Shown here: one piece after another, positions 26,591 through 39,500 of the stretch | Position numbering within the stretch: position 1 is the stretch's first letter | Layout: every line of letters starts with the position of its first letter | Translations under genes and position numbers: made by a program | Source: Branchiostoma lanceolatum | Taxonomy: Eukaryota; Chordata; Leptocardii; Amphioxiformes; Branchiostomatidae | DNA length: 64,000 bases | Reading direction: 5' to 3' | Assembly (NCBI RefSeq): GCF_035083965.1 | Contig: NC_089735.1 | Coordinates: 11,445,001 to 11,509,000 of the forward strand | The notes under the pieces: model-generated | The model's input: only the letters and a program-made list of their open reading frames with translations | Told to the model about the DNA's origin: nothing | Database searches by the model: none

Positions 26591-27626
26591 AAAAAAAAAA
26601 AGATACCACAAAGGGTTAACCATAACTCAGTCCACAAAATACCGACATACACATAATTAACATACAGGAAGTGCTCTGTAACAAAAAAAGGCTTACCATT
26701 ATGAAAAAAAACTCGTCACTCCATTTAAGGATGAAGCCTACAATTACAGTTCTAGAAACAAAGAATACAATAAACGATTAGCTTATTTCAAACCCTTTCA
26801 TTTTTTGGAATCTAGCATTGTATAGCTTAAACACACAGTACAGCGGTATGAGGTGCCAACCTGCAAGTGAAACCCTGGCAAATATTCTCCCTGTAGCCGG
26901 CGTAGTTAGTCTGGTAGAGACTAGTTCGAAACACTCATAACCTTGAATTAAATCTACAATGGCATTGAAAAAGCAAAAATCTGAGTTATCTTGAAAATGA
27001 TATCTCAACAATGCAATTCATGACCGTAATAAAGCTAGCTTGATGGAAGATCATATTATTGCAACAAATCTACACTAACAAGCACTAACAAGACAGCGGC
27101 GCTTCCAAACAAAGTGTATGACTTTTCACATTCAAAGTGACAAGTAAGCGTTGCTTCAAATGCAACGAAATTACTGAACAATGTCTATGCGAACGACACA
27201 TAACATCACTCCACATAGACGTCATTTTTAAATTTGTTGAAATTCTCATTTCATCAAGGGGGCTTTTTTATTCTGGGGAAGGGGGGACTTAACATGTGAC
27301 CGACTTACTGTGATATTTGTCCTATTGCCTAAGTTGTGTAATTCGTCACTTTGTTGTATTTAACATCACAGAGCTAATCCGATAAATCTTAACGCTACAC
27401 CACACCGACAGTTTATACAATAGACGCGTGCGTGTCATGATGCATCGTTATGCGCGATTAGAAATTCAACGTGCTTATTAAAAATTAAAACTAAGATGCT
27501 TACTGTGCCTTATGGGGATCAGCCAGCGTATCAAAGCGCACGCTTCGTTTGTGATCCATGTGTGGGGTTATCATCTCCTTTCCTTTTAAGTCTTGGATGA
27601 TTCCTATCATGGTTCGAATATCTTAA

Positions 27627-28127
27627 AGGCACCCAGAGCATTTTATGAGGCTTGAAAACTGGAAATATTCTAGTTGCTGTAATCTCTATAAAATTGACAT
27701 TTAATGCCACTGTTTACCACATTTGCGTGCGGATTTCTTATCAAAAGTGCTCAAAAGCGGCACAAAAATAAGCTACATTGTGATATTTTAGTTTCACGCG
27801 CCTAGTGTAAATAGACCGATACCATAGCCCCGCCCACGTCCGTCAAAACGTAGAAATGCAAAATTAAAACATAAAAATGCAAATATTTGACGGACATGTA
27901 GTCACTCTCTCATTGGTCGAACTGCTAATTGTGATGGGCAGTCAGGATCAGTCTATTAGGGCTTGAATTTTCTATCAGTTCTCACCACACAATGACATCG
28001 CATCCTTGCTCCTTTAATGTAGATATCTAATGGTATAGTGTTATTGAAACTTACTATGTGTAGGAATGCCTAGAAATTGAAGTTTTTCTATTCAAGTTCC
28101 AAGCCTTATGAAATGCTCTGGATGCCT
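27627..28127. mobile_element. TTAA-flanked MITE
   Basis: A 501-bp noncoding element with inverted ends of about 28 bp: left AGGCACCCAGAGCATTTTAT, right the complement of AGGCATCCAGAGCATTTCAT. TTAA sits directly on both sides (27623-27626 and 28128-28131). TTAA duplications are characteristic of piggyBac-type transposition, although the termini do not start with the usual CCC. The interior is AT-rich with no ORF. Confidence 0.8.
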
Positions 28128-29759
28128 TTAAGGGCGATCGTAACCCGTGGTAGACCCTGGGATTATAAATGGGCCATGTGCCCTTCCGATCACGGCTCGC
28201 GTCATAGCTAGCCTTACTGTTAAATCTCCGAGTAAATCGAGCGTACCGTTGCGCTTTTCAACAGCGCTTATCTCTGAAACTACTCATTGAACGCACTGCA
28301 ATCTTGAACGAAACGTGGCGAGTTTTCAAATATTCTCTCTCAAGATCTTCTTCCTACGTGTTTCGTATGTAACGTATCAAAGTTACGTACTAGAGATAAC
28401 TGTATACTTTTTTATGCATCATTACCCTCCCCAGTGTATTCACGACCAGTCCATTATTTGTGATTCGTCCCTTATTTGTGGTTTATACCCTGTCATCCAC
28501 GAACACACGCAAGTACGCTCATGAATATTAACCTTGTCATCATGACAGCATTTTCAGGGCTATAACAGGCTTAGGGACCTCCCTTTAAATGTATCTCGCC
28601 CTAGATTCATCATATGTCTCTACAGCATTATCGATTTGAGAGCTTGGTTATTTTTGGAGATACCCTGCCATGTAGTAGGAGATATGCCTTCTCAACATAA
28701 ATACATAACGTAAAGCTAACTTAATCCCTGCCATCTTTCAAGCTTAACGCATACGCAGCCAATATTAAATTTTCGCTGCAGGAATCTACTTATGATATCT
28801 AACAAAATTTGCCACATCTTTTCGAAGCTGTTCCAAGCATTTCTGCTCGCAGATGTGAATTTTGAAGAGACGGATCTATGAAGGCGTAGTATCCGCAAGA
28901 TAAGTGTCCTCATCTCTAGCTCTGTATGAAAATGAATAGCGGCTCCAAATATTGACGACTCTCGGCGACCTCAATTCAAGTAGCGATCCATTTAGGGGCG
29001 GTCGTCGTTTCGAATGCAATGGGGAGAGGGTGATCTAGGAGTTACTGAGTGTGTTTCGTTTTGTTCACAATTCTGAAAGACATCCAAATATATTATGTAA
29101 GATATCACTATTCATAGTAAAAAGTATGCGTGTGACATAGGTAGTAGTGATGAGAGTAGAGTCGACGTCCGAGTCGTTTTTTATAATGAATATTATTTTA
29201 TTATGATGCATACAAATATGCACATTAACGGGCGGTCCCTTGAGTCTTGTACAAACTGAACGACACCGGCTAAGGACACAGGTGTAACGGTGAATGGGGG
29301 AGGGGGGTTGTGGGAACACATTGCAATGATTTTATTTTTTCTTTAATTATAGGCTCAGCGAGCTATCTAGAAATTCTTTTTCTCGCCAACTGTCTTAAAA
29401 GACACCATGTAAAGACATTTTGAACAAAATTGTCTTCCTGGTTCACCGCACATGGACTGGAGACATTTTGAAGGACATTGCCGATTCGCACATCGCCATT
29501 AATCACTAATGCATTGTGGGCGGAACGTATTAGTGTGGTGACCTTTTTTACATCGTAAAGGTCACATCTGTCAGTGTCAGTCAAGTACGACTCAATCACA
29601 CCTTTCTCATTCCGTCTGTAAATTCATTTCATTTTCTTTTGATTTTGCATTTCAGTTTTTTGTCAGCTAAAATGGAATGTGGTCATGTGGTAGATATTAG
29701 TAAACGTTCGTGGTACTAAATGTAATTTATCTCCATGAGAAATGGAGGCATTGTTTTAG

Positions 29760-29773
29760 GCGTGTGTGCGTGT

Positions 29774-29853
<80 letters not shown>

Positions 29854-29866
29854 GTGTGTGTTTGTT
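29760..29866. repeat. (TG)n microsatellite
   Basis: Nearly pure TG repeats with GCG and TATG interruptions. It produces complementary low-complexity ORFs on both strands. Confidence 0.9.
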
Positions 29867-30876
29867 TGAGTTTCCGTAGCAATACTTTCAGAACCTCCGG
29901 ATGGATTCTGACGATATTTTGTAAGTGAGTAGGTCTTGGAGAGAAGAAGATCAAGTTCAATTCTGTGCCCCCTGGCGGCTTTCCTTAGTACTGCAGCAAA
30001 ACTTCCAGCGTTTGTATCTTTTGTCCTTGCTTGTACAGCCTACTTACTGTAGCGTAAGTTTGGCTTACTGTGCGGCTATTTTCTAGCTTTAGACATATAT
30101 AATTTGCAGATCTAGATGATCGAATCCTTCTGTCAATGGTTAAACCCCAGAGGACTGTTGATGACGATACATGTACATGTACATGGGCGTACATAGATAT
30201 TTCGTAATTTGCCAGTGAACGAAGATTGACCAGACACAAATGCAGAAACAAAGGCACTACGTGGTCTTCCGGGTATATATATATCTAGGTTAATCTCTTT
30301 GTGAATAACGGGATGGTTTGGAATTTTTTTCCTTCAATTTTTGAAATGAACGATAGTCTGAGGTCCGTTCACATTTCAGCATAAGAAAGAAACTACGCAA
30401 TGGCCATGCTTACTGGAACACTATATTTATTTCTAGTCCGTGTGTAACATATTGTTTCGTAGGCTACTTATCAACAACAAAGACGCAAAATTCCTCATCA
30501 TTCTCCTATACAAAGGACATATTACCTTCATCTCTATAAATAATATGTGTTCCTTTTTATCTAATCATTTCCACGTATTTAAACAGGTCTCCAAATTCAA
30601 AGGAACAACTATGCTTTTAATACCTGGTACAATCTATCATAGCAGGTCAAAACGCCAACAAAATGAGAAAAAATCATGTGTACATGTTGAGCTTGAAGTT
30701 CTTTGAATATCGAGTATTGAATATCTAACAGCAAATAAATATCAGATCGATTGCTATGTACAACATTGATAACGGCATTTAGTATATTATTCAACTCCCA
30801 AATATTATCAACGCATCTTAATCAAAACAATTCCCACATATTCTGCATCAAATTGATACGGCTTAGGAATCTCAAG

Positions 30877-32018
30877 CTACCCCCTGATGACTTGGAACAA
30901 CCCAGTTACGAGAAACGGCAGTAGGACAGCGAGGACCCCTGTCGGTTTGGTTGCGCCATTGCAGCCATCGCTGTCACAGGTGGTGTAGCAGGTCTCAAAG
31001 TCGTCGTCACCCTTGCTGCAAGTGTGGGACACACTGGTCGCCGAGCAACCACGGTCAACGGCCGCAGCTTTGTCTGTGAAGAAATACGAAGAACTTTTCT
31101 TCCAGATCTAGAGAAAAAACCCAGAGATAATCGGATCCGATCTTTTCCGAAATGTATTTTTTCCATGAACACATGCTTACCCTTCAAACAAATCATGAAA
31201 TCATATTCCTGTTTAAAACACATTACCTACTCAATATATTAAAATCAATAGAAATGGAAATTCTTAAGAAAGGATCTCACCAGAAGCTAGGTTCTTGGAA
31301 GAATACTTGACGTAGCAGTATTGCTCTCCACCGGGGCACTCGTATGTCTTCATGTTGTACCAGTACGGGTACATGCAGTCGCTGTCTCCCCTTATCGTGT
31401 AACCCCAGATACCCACACAGGTAAAGCACTTCCTTCCCTCGACTGTTGGGGCAGTAAGCAAGCAAGAAAGATTTAATGATATATACATGTTGATAGAGTA
31501 CTCAAATGACTGTGTATCCCTGTTATATTGTATCTGACCCTTACTTCTTCCCTCATGACCTCAATGAAAAGCGGCCTGCGTGCCGATTTGAGCTTATCAT
31601 GAATAAACAAAGGTTCAAACAAAAAAGAAAGAAAGAGAAGATATGACTCTGTCGCCGCCGTTGTGCCAGAGTGATCGCTCAAAATATTGTGATAGCAATG
31701 ACAAAACACTGTTTTTTCATTCTATATGTATAACATAATTTTATCGCACATTGACTTTGCAACAGATACCTGCGCATTGTCATACAAGTAGAAACCTGCA
31801 CTTTTATGTCTTAAAAATAGATACCTACACTTTGATTTAGAAATAGATATCTCCACATTGTCTTAGAACTACTCAGATATCTTGAACAGTGGACGAATAC
31901 CGTGGAACAGGTGAGGGAAGTAAATATGAAAGGACAAACTCAAAAACCTACCTGGGTTGTCCAGAATCATCAGAACTAAGAGTAAAGCTGAGGCAACGAT
32001 AGTTTTCATGTTGGCCAT
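30877..32018 (-). CDS. Ly6/uPAR-like small secreted, probably GPI-anchored protein (copy 3)
   Basis: Three exons on the minus strand: 32018-31952 (signal peptide MANMKTIVASALLLVLMIL), 31442-31281 and 31073-30877 (stop TAG), predicted 141 aa; both introns phase 1. The CxxC exon reads VEGRKCFTCVGIWGY, and later cysteines include ECPGGEQYCYVKY. The terminal exon carries AAVDRGCSATS, the spaced C..C pair in ETCYTTC, GCN, then a hydrophobic tail (GVLAVLLPFLVTGLF), fitting a Ly6 domain plus GPI signal. More diverged than copies 1 and 2, yet it keeps the 197-nt terminal coding exon and the DRGC motif. It is divergently arranged with RING-A; 886 bp separate the two start codons. Confidence 0.75.
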
Positions 32019-32550
32019 CTTCTTCAAGTTGTGACTGGGAAGAGAGAAAGAGAAGCATATGTGTCACATCAAACTTGTTCGGCTTGCTATCAGTGTCTGT
32101 ATTATTTGACCTTGAGAGTCAATCGAAACTTCTCTCATAAAATCAATGTTTTTCTAAACAATGACATTTATTGGCAAGGATGTTGCGACCATGACAAGTA
32201 TATACGTACGACAATAGGTAAACTAGAACCTTGCGTTTCTATGGCTGGCCGTGTAACTCATGCAAAGCGATTTGATGGCAAGTTCTTGTTCGTAAAAAGA
32301 TCACCAAAACTACAAGATCGACCAGGAAGACTAAATGATTCATTTGTGGGTTCCATTCTCGAGCAGATATGACCGTTTCGTATTTGACCATACACAATAA
32401 AGTAACGATATATACCTTTGTATGATAGATAAGCAGTCAAGTGGAGAAAAACTCACCTTTCAGGGTCTTGACTGAAGACTTTTGTTATGGACAAAAGATA
32501 ACAGCAGTTGGGATCTTCAAATGTGAAAAGAATGTGAAGAGAATCGACCG

Positions 32551-32616
32551 TTCGAACACGCGTTCGAAATCCATCGAACAGGTGTTCGAATTCTTTCGTT
32601 CGAATTCGTGACGTCA
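32551..32616. promoter_or_regulatory. TTCGAA palindrome cluster plus CRE upstream of RING-A
   Basis: Four TTCGAA hexamers (32551, 32563, 32585, 32599) lie within 54 bp, about 300-350 bp before the RING-A ATG, followed by a full CRE palindrome TGACGTCA at 32609-32616. A similar cluster precedes the paralogue RING-B. A shared factor-binding site is inferred. The spacing does not match a heat-shock element, which needs two bases between TTC and GAA. Confidence 0.55.
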
Positions 32617-32904
32617 TGGGCGCGGGAAACTCAAATTTGTAACGGAATAGCGCTGTTTATTGTTACAAATCAAGAGCAGTCGTTCATAATGCAGCGCGTT
32701 TCTGAAGTTAAAAAGATACCAAACCTCACCTTGTTGAATGTGTTGCGTGGACTGTGGACCGTTTTTAGTAAATCTTCGTTTGTTTTGGACACCATATGAA
32801 TATGGAACACAAGTGGACCGCAAGGTTCTAAGAATCAATTCAAACTTGACTGTTGGTGTAGAGCAGCGAGGTTTGAAAGTTGACCATTGGTCACAAATCC
32901 TAAC

Positions 32905-35807
32905 ATGGACGACCTATCGCCAGCCACCGCAGCAGTGGCTCCGCACGGAGACACAGACGAACGGCTGGATCTTGGTGAAAAGCCGGAAGGAGGTTTAGAT
33001 AAGGAGGAATGTACAGAACCATCCATGGAGAGAGCGTCAACTAACACCGAAGATAAGTCCCCAAACTTGAGTTCTGTTGACAGGAAACAAGCCGGGTCTG
33101 GAGACTGTACTGAGTTTGCGGCGTTCGTACCTGAAAATGATAGTCAGTCTTCAGCAGAAAGTAGTGTAGACGAGGCCGTGCTTGACAAAGAGGGAACGGA
33201 CCATTCCGTTGATCCAGGAGGCATAGCCGCGTCAAAACCAAAAGCATCAAACAGTGACACAAACTTTGAGGAAACACCCATAATTTCCGACACAGAACAA
33301 GAACCAGCGTGTACGGAGAAATTGGCCATTGCGGAAGGCTTAGCAGAAGCGAAGGGAGCGGAGAAATCAAATGAAGATAAGCTGTCAACAGTTTCTGACA
33401 AAGGTGCCCCTCCCCAGGACGACTTAGGAGGCGCATGCGCCGCACCACCGCGTATAAAGAGTACAAAGGACGATCCACGAACTGTCGTTGACTTTGAAGA
33501 CGAAATGGAGCTTTGGTTATGGATGAACAACATCATTGATCAGTGCGGGGACGACGTTATAGAGGAACAGGACTATAGCCTTACCGAGTTGGTTTGTCAG
33601 ACGACAGGAGAAGAAAAAGATGGCGACCAAAATGAAGATGGCGCTTCGATGGGAACTTTGGAAGCAGGAAGAAAGAGGACTGAAGACGACATGCTTCACG
33701 AGAAACTGAACATCCGCCGACAGGAGTTTGATAGAGAGTTGTTACGCCGTGTGACCATCCGCGCATACGGTAGACACCTCCCGCGAGGGATCAACCCGTC
33801 AGAACTCGGACACTACTTCTTCGAGGTCCTACCCGAGTTGTTTTCCCGCATCGCTTGGTTCGACGCCTGCTACACCAGAGTTGAAATGAACGCACCTGGC
33901 GATTTCAACACCTTTTCTTTGTTCATTGTCCCTGGTGTCGAGTTCTGGGGACACATTCCGCTTCCTTTCCCCTTGGAGACCAGGTTAAGTCTTGGGCAGC
34001 AAAAGTCCCGTCTTGAAGAGCTGTCCCTCTGGACGGAGTTTAACCGCAAGTGTTTCGCCAAGACGTTCTTTTCCGTCGCAGACAAGTACAAGATCCCGAA
34101 ATTCTGGAAAGCTCAGGTTGCGAACTTCGACAAGATCGTCCTAGCGTTGAGAGAGAGAACTGCAGAGATGAAGAAAATCAAGAAGAAGGATCTCAAGAAG
34201 TTGGCGCCACAAAAGACATTTCTGCAGGTGTTTGAAGACACTTACGAGAAACTTAACAATGCATGCAGAAAACTACTATGCCCCAAGTGCAACCGTCAAT
34301 TCAATGAGGTTTGTCTTTTAAATACAAGTTAACTATACAATACATTTGTACCATGATACATCATCTTTGGAGAATCATGATATAGTTTTGTCGCACAATG
34401 CCCTAAGCCGAAGGGATATGCAACTCGACGTAGAAAATATTGACCTATTGCTGGATACGTATACAGGTGAATAACAAAAAAGGGGCTGACAACTTCGATG
34501 ACGAACAAGATACTAGTTTCGTTTTGTAGTCATTAATATTCCAACATGTCTCCACAAAAATCTCTAACTACATCTCCATTCTCCACCATTTGATTGTTTA
34601 GGCGGTTGCTTTCGAGGTGTGCGGGCACGAGTTGTGTACCGGCTGTGTTGCCGACTGTCTCCGCTCGGGGGCGCCTTGTCCCGTCTGTAACACCTCACTC
34701 AAGGGCACGCGCTTTCTACCGGTCTGGAGGTGAATTTCCATTCTTTAGTCTTAACGTTGTGTCAAAGACCAAATGTGGTTGGATAAAGGGACCTATGTAG
34801 AATTAACTTAGTCACGTCTCTCGTATAGTTAGTTCAGTCGTTTCTCTGTTCTAGTTGACATTTTCTAACTGCATTGTGAATGAAGGTACTCTATGACTAT
34901 TTCAAAGAGGTCAGTGTTTGGGGAAGGGGAGTCATTCCTATCCTAAATTGTCGAGAGGCCGTGAGTTTCGATCAAACTTTTTGAGTATCTTCTGTATTTC
35001 TGTAGGTTTCGCTGGCACGACGAAGGATTGAAACTAGAGGAACAAAAGACACCAGACAGCCACCCACCATCAGAAATCTCAACACAAGCGATGGGTTCAG
35101 GGAAGACTGAAGACACAGAGGTCGTCGACGATTCCCAGAAAGATTCCGAGGGCCGACACGATGATAGCACGGAAATTGTCGACGACATCCGAAAAGATTC
35201 CGAGGGCCGACACGATAATGGTACGGAGATTGTCGACGACACCCGAAAAGATTCCGAGGATCAACACGAACATGACACAGAGATCGTCGACGGCTTCCCA
35301 AAAGACTCCGACGGTCGACATAAAGATGCCACAAAGAATGTCGAAGACGCTTCAAAACACTCAGAGGCTCTACGACACGAAGTTGGAACGGAGATTGTCG
35401 ATGACACCCGAGAAGATTCAGAGGATCAACCCGAACATGACACACAGAATGACGACTGCTCCCCAAAAGACTCTGAGAATGGACAAAAAGATGTCACGGA
35501 TAATGTCGAAGACGCTCCAAAACACTCTGAGGCTCGACACGAAGTTGGCACGGAGATTGTCGACGACAACCGAGAAGATTCCGAAGGTCAACACGAAGAT
35601 GATACGGAGATTGTTAAAGGCGCAGAGGCTGGACACGAAGATGGCACGGAAATTGTCGACGACTCCCCAGAAGTCCCCGAAGATCAACACGACGATGACC
35701 GAATCGTTGTTCCGGAGCAGGACATCGGCGAAGTGTCGCAAGATTTCCAGTCGTTGAGCGTGGATGATGACGGGCTAGAAACTTTGTCAACTGCGAAGTG
35801 TGGTTGA
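32905..35807 (+). CDS. RING-finger (C3HC4) protein with acidic 18-aa repeats (RING-A)
   Basis: Three exons: 32905-34308, 34602-34729 and 35006-35807 (stop TGA), predicted 777 aa. The start is the ATG at 32905 (MDDLSPATAAVAPHGD); the ORF open to 32887 begins with TTG. Layout: an acidic, disordered N-terminus (1 to about 200); a conserved region at about 275-425 (LPELFSRIAWFDACY; FFSVADKYKIPKFW) shared with RING-B and not recognised as a known domain; a RING at 459-497 (CPKC, CGHELC, CPVC), presumably an E3 ubiquitin ligase; then about eleven imperfect 18-residue repeats of the form VDDTRKDSEGRHEDGTEI (about 550-745). The RING is split by a phase-0 intron after Glu468. RING-B has introns at the equivalent two positions. 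The substrate is unknown. E3 activity is inferred from the zinc ligands only. Confidence 0.87.
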
Positions 35808-36512
35808 TATTATCGTTTTAGCGTTTATCTATATCATCTAGGATCCATTGACTAAGTCAGCACGTCACGTGAACTGAGATGATAAACTTTTGTCGAACAG
35901 TATTTCACATGTTTACATTTTTCTAAAGCAAAACTGACCCACCAATCAAAAACAACCTGTCCTCATCAAAACAAGATGTTGCTGAACTTTAATCTTTTTT
36001 CAATTTAATTTCACAAGCACCTAAGGATATCAAACAAGTTGCTACAAAGCGAGTATGATACTTGCACAGTATAAAGTTCCGTGTCATGTATATGGGTCAG
36101 TCTATTCTATAGCATTTAATACATTCTTTTACTTTCTACCTATCAACATTGTGTCTTGTAATAGTTTTGACTAGACGTTAATGCTAGTCAGTCTATATGT
36201 ACAAATAACAGTAAATACAAATTTTAAAGTACTCTACCATCAACAAAGCCTTTGGAAGCTTAATTAAACATCGGTCAAAATTATCATATCAACAGTCTCT
36301 CACTTTATGATTACATCACTTTTCATGAATGCAACAAGAATACAAATCCCAGTATAAACAGAAACGTATGCTCAAATTTTTCAACAGCACAACGAATGAA
36401 CACACATCAGTAGTTTACCGCAAAAGATGTTTCAACTGTACGTATGTGCTACATAACACTAACAGTAACCCAACATTAGTACAGCCTATATACGAGGTTA
36501 TGTATGACTACA
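35808..36512. other. Shared 3' intergenic region of the convergent RING genes
   Basis: 705 bp between the stop codons of RING-A (+) and RING-B (-). AT-rich, no supported ORF; presumably both 3' UTRs. Confidence 0.6.
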
Positions 36513-39500
36513 TTAGATACTGCTCCTGCGGCTGCGCCTTGCCAAGCGCATGTTCTCCACCTCGGCACAAATCTGCGCGGCCGTCTCCAGGTCCATGTTG
36601 TTGATCTCCAACCAGCGCACGAAAGCCTCCATACTGGCGTTCCTCTGTGCGCATGCGTGGCACAGGGACATCTTGCACTCGTCACACATGAGCTGGTCCT
36701 CTCCAGATCGCGGTTCTTCGTCCAACCACAACCACGTGAACCTGTAGGGTTGGATAAAACAATTAAATACAGAACACAATGCGGTAAATATGATAGCGTT
36801 TCCTATATAAAGAGAATTCAGACTTGGAGTTCTTATCCAGTTGTAGAGTCTGAATTCTCATAATACATTGTTTACCTGGATGTCTAACCTTCACAAACGT
36901 ATAGCGTTTGCTCTACGTTAAACTAATGTGATTTCATAAGCCTCGTTTACTTGCAACGTGTCAAAACATTATCATTTATTTATGTACTTATCAATATTTA
37001 GGGTGGTCTCTTCAGTTAACATTGTAACTGATTTCCTAGGGAGCCCTTAAAATATTATAATTACAAGTGTGTGAAAGATACCTAACTAACAGAATAGTTC
37101 TTAATATGAATTCTTCATTACATCTTGTCATACAAAGAGAAAAGAAACGTCAGAAGAACATTCATACAGGAACAAACCATACAATAAAAAAATAACATGA
37201 AAATATGTTTCTTCAGTTATTCTCCTTGGAAGATTTTGACAAATACGCCATTGCAGTTCCAGTGACACATACCAGGGGGCCCAAAATCGACCTTGACCTT
37301 CCCAACACCTACCCACATACCAAATATCAATAGAACCCATCTAGACGTCCTTCAGTTACGGACGCACACACATACACACACGCAAACACACTCAAAACAA
37401 TATCGCCATGAAAAAGCCTTTTTTCATGGCGATAACAAACTTGAGCAGGCTAGAAGTAGAACAGACATGGAAGAAACAAACCAATTTTTGCAGCTAAGTT
37501 GTACATATTTATGAGATGATGACAGCTTTACCTGAGAACTGGTTGCAGGTTTGTCTCAACATTCACGCCCTCTTTACAGGTGGGGCAGAACTCTGTCGTC
37601 GTCGTCAGCCATTGGTCAAGACAGGAGGAGCAGAACACGTGACCACATCCGGTCAACCCCATGGCCTGATGGGAAGAGATAAAAAAGACAACCGAATTAT
37701 TTTAAGGTTTAAGTGCAAAATCTCAGCTTTCAAATGTGGAGCTTTGTTTTAATCTTAGTTATGTAGAAAGTATTTTTAGAAAGTCTAAAATTTCAACTAT
37801 TAGCCTGTCACAAAATGTTTTCTCGGTCTAATTTTTAAAAAGCAACATCATCAAACAAACAAGCAAACAAACTTGTAATAAACATCTTTTATCGCTCGTT
37901 AAGATTTCGGCGACTGAAGGAACCCTTGACGTATATATATGAATAAAGACGTGATGTAAGGATATGACGACAGCCCTTTGCCTTATATGTCCTTGGTGCT
38001 GAAAAGCTATCAAGACAGCAAGCAAACAGCCGTTATAATTCTAACCCGTTATTTAAAACGCACCCTATTTAAGATTTCGCGGCACAGCAAACACTTGAAG
38101 TCGGTGTCGACGGCCTCCACTAAGATGTTGTCCACTTCTGCCGCCACCTCGCGGAGCTCCTGTTGTACTGCAGGCTTGGTCAGCATTTCCTCCGGTAGAG
38201 CTTTGGCATCCTCCACCTAGATGCAAAAGTAAACACGTTCCTGTCTACGCTACCGGTAAAATGTCATGGAATCGAATGTCCGCCAAATTCTTCAAATTAT
38301 TTACTAGTAACTTTTTAGTTATTTAGCATCCAACAATTCACTACAACACATCCACATTGAATCTCCGGGCCATACCGTTTCACTGGACAAAGTCAGAATA
38401 CTGGACACTGAGCAGGACTACTTTATGAAAGGTGTAAATGAGGAGGGCCATATACATCAGGGCACTCCAGCCATCACTCAACAGAGACAGTGGGCGTTAT
38501 AAACTTCTTGGCACGTTTGACCAATTGTACGTCACGTATCCGCAATGACACGTGTCCATAAAGTCACGTGTCTGTAACTCTCGCGAGTTTATGTTCGGCA
38601 GTGATTGGTCATTATTGATCCTGAAGAAGGCGACAGTGGTCGTCGAAAATTCGATCCGTGAATACCTTATTGTTGGAAGAAAGTTTAGCAATGTGTTAAA
38701 ATTCACTACAACTTTACCTTCCGCTGCAAAACGTAGATGAGTCGATCAAAGTTGGCCAGCGGTTGTTGCCAGAACCTCGGTAGGGCGTAGGTGTCCGCCA
38801 CCGAGAAGAAGTGATTCTCGAGCTCCCTGCGCCAGGAACAGGCCAGGCCTAACAGCTCCTCTCGCTTCTTTCGCTGTTCTTCAACGGTGTGGATGTCCTA
38901 GGGGAGGGGAGGAATGGTATCATAAGGTGTCAGGACTTTGGGGGTGTGTGGGTGATGAGGTGTGGGGATGTGTCAAAGTATGATCGAATCAGAAAGACTA
39001 ACTCTCGCGGTCTACCGTGTATCTCTGACTACTCTCTAAGCAGAGGTTAGTGGGGACGATCGTGACCTTTTTATCCTCTGTCCCGTTTTTCGTCGGCTAT
39101 TTTCACTGCGACATGGGGCAGAGGTTAGTGGAGATGGTCGACGAAAAACGGAGGAAGAGGATAAAAAGGTCACGACCTTCTCCACTAACCTCTGCTTGGA
39201 GAGTATCTCTGACGTAACCGTAACCACACGTGATGTTGTCTACAAATTGATGCGCACACAAACATCAAAAGAAGGTACCTGAGAGATTTCTAGAATGATC
39301 TAACTTAGTTATCTATCATTGAATAATACACTAAAACCAACTTGTAAAGTTTCATATTAATTTTGATACTTTCAAGTTGTATTTTGCTGTCTTCTCTTAC
39401 TCTGTAGGGCTCCCATTACACATGCTTGTCTTTATACTAGTGACGGGTTACCGTGAATGGCTTCGGTAGGGAAGTCTTGTCCCGGAAGCGCCCATGTGGG

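Larger units (their letters stand above)
20513..30876. other. Gene-poor intergenic stretch rich in repeats
   Basis: About 10 kb between Ly6-2 and Ly6-3 with no supported exon. It holds transposon remnants listed separately (24828-25092, 25564-25776, 27627-28127), degenerate approximately 31-bp GGGAAATTTC-type repeats at 23640-23760, and TG microsatellites. ORFs of 110-130 aa (22219, 22702, 24270, 25189) lack recognisable domains and overlap repeats or run without splice context. Confidence 0.5.

Noticed and set aside
32551-32604. Heat-shock element upstream of RING-A
   Set aside because: HSEs need TTCnnGAA spacing; these sites are contiguous TTCGAA.
32887-32904. Upstream start for RING-A at 32887
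   Set aside because: The codon there is TTG; the first ATG in frame is at 32905.
35097-35757. ORFs in other frames over the RING-A repeat exon (74-198 aa)
   Set aside because: Shadow frames created by the tandem repeats; the plus frame joined to the RING exon is the coding one.
37401-37434. microRNA precursor hairpin
   Set aside because: The stem is only 15 bp with a 4-nt loop, too short for Drosha/Dicer processing.
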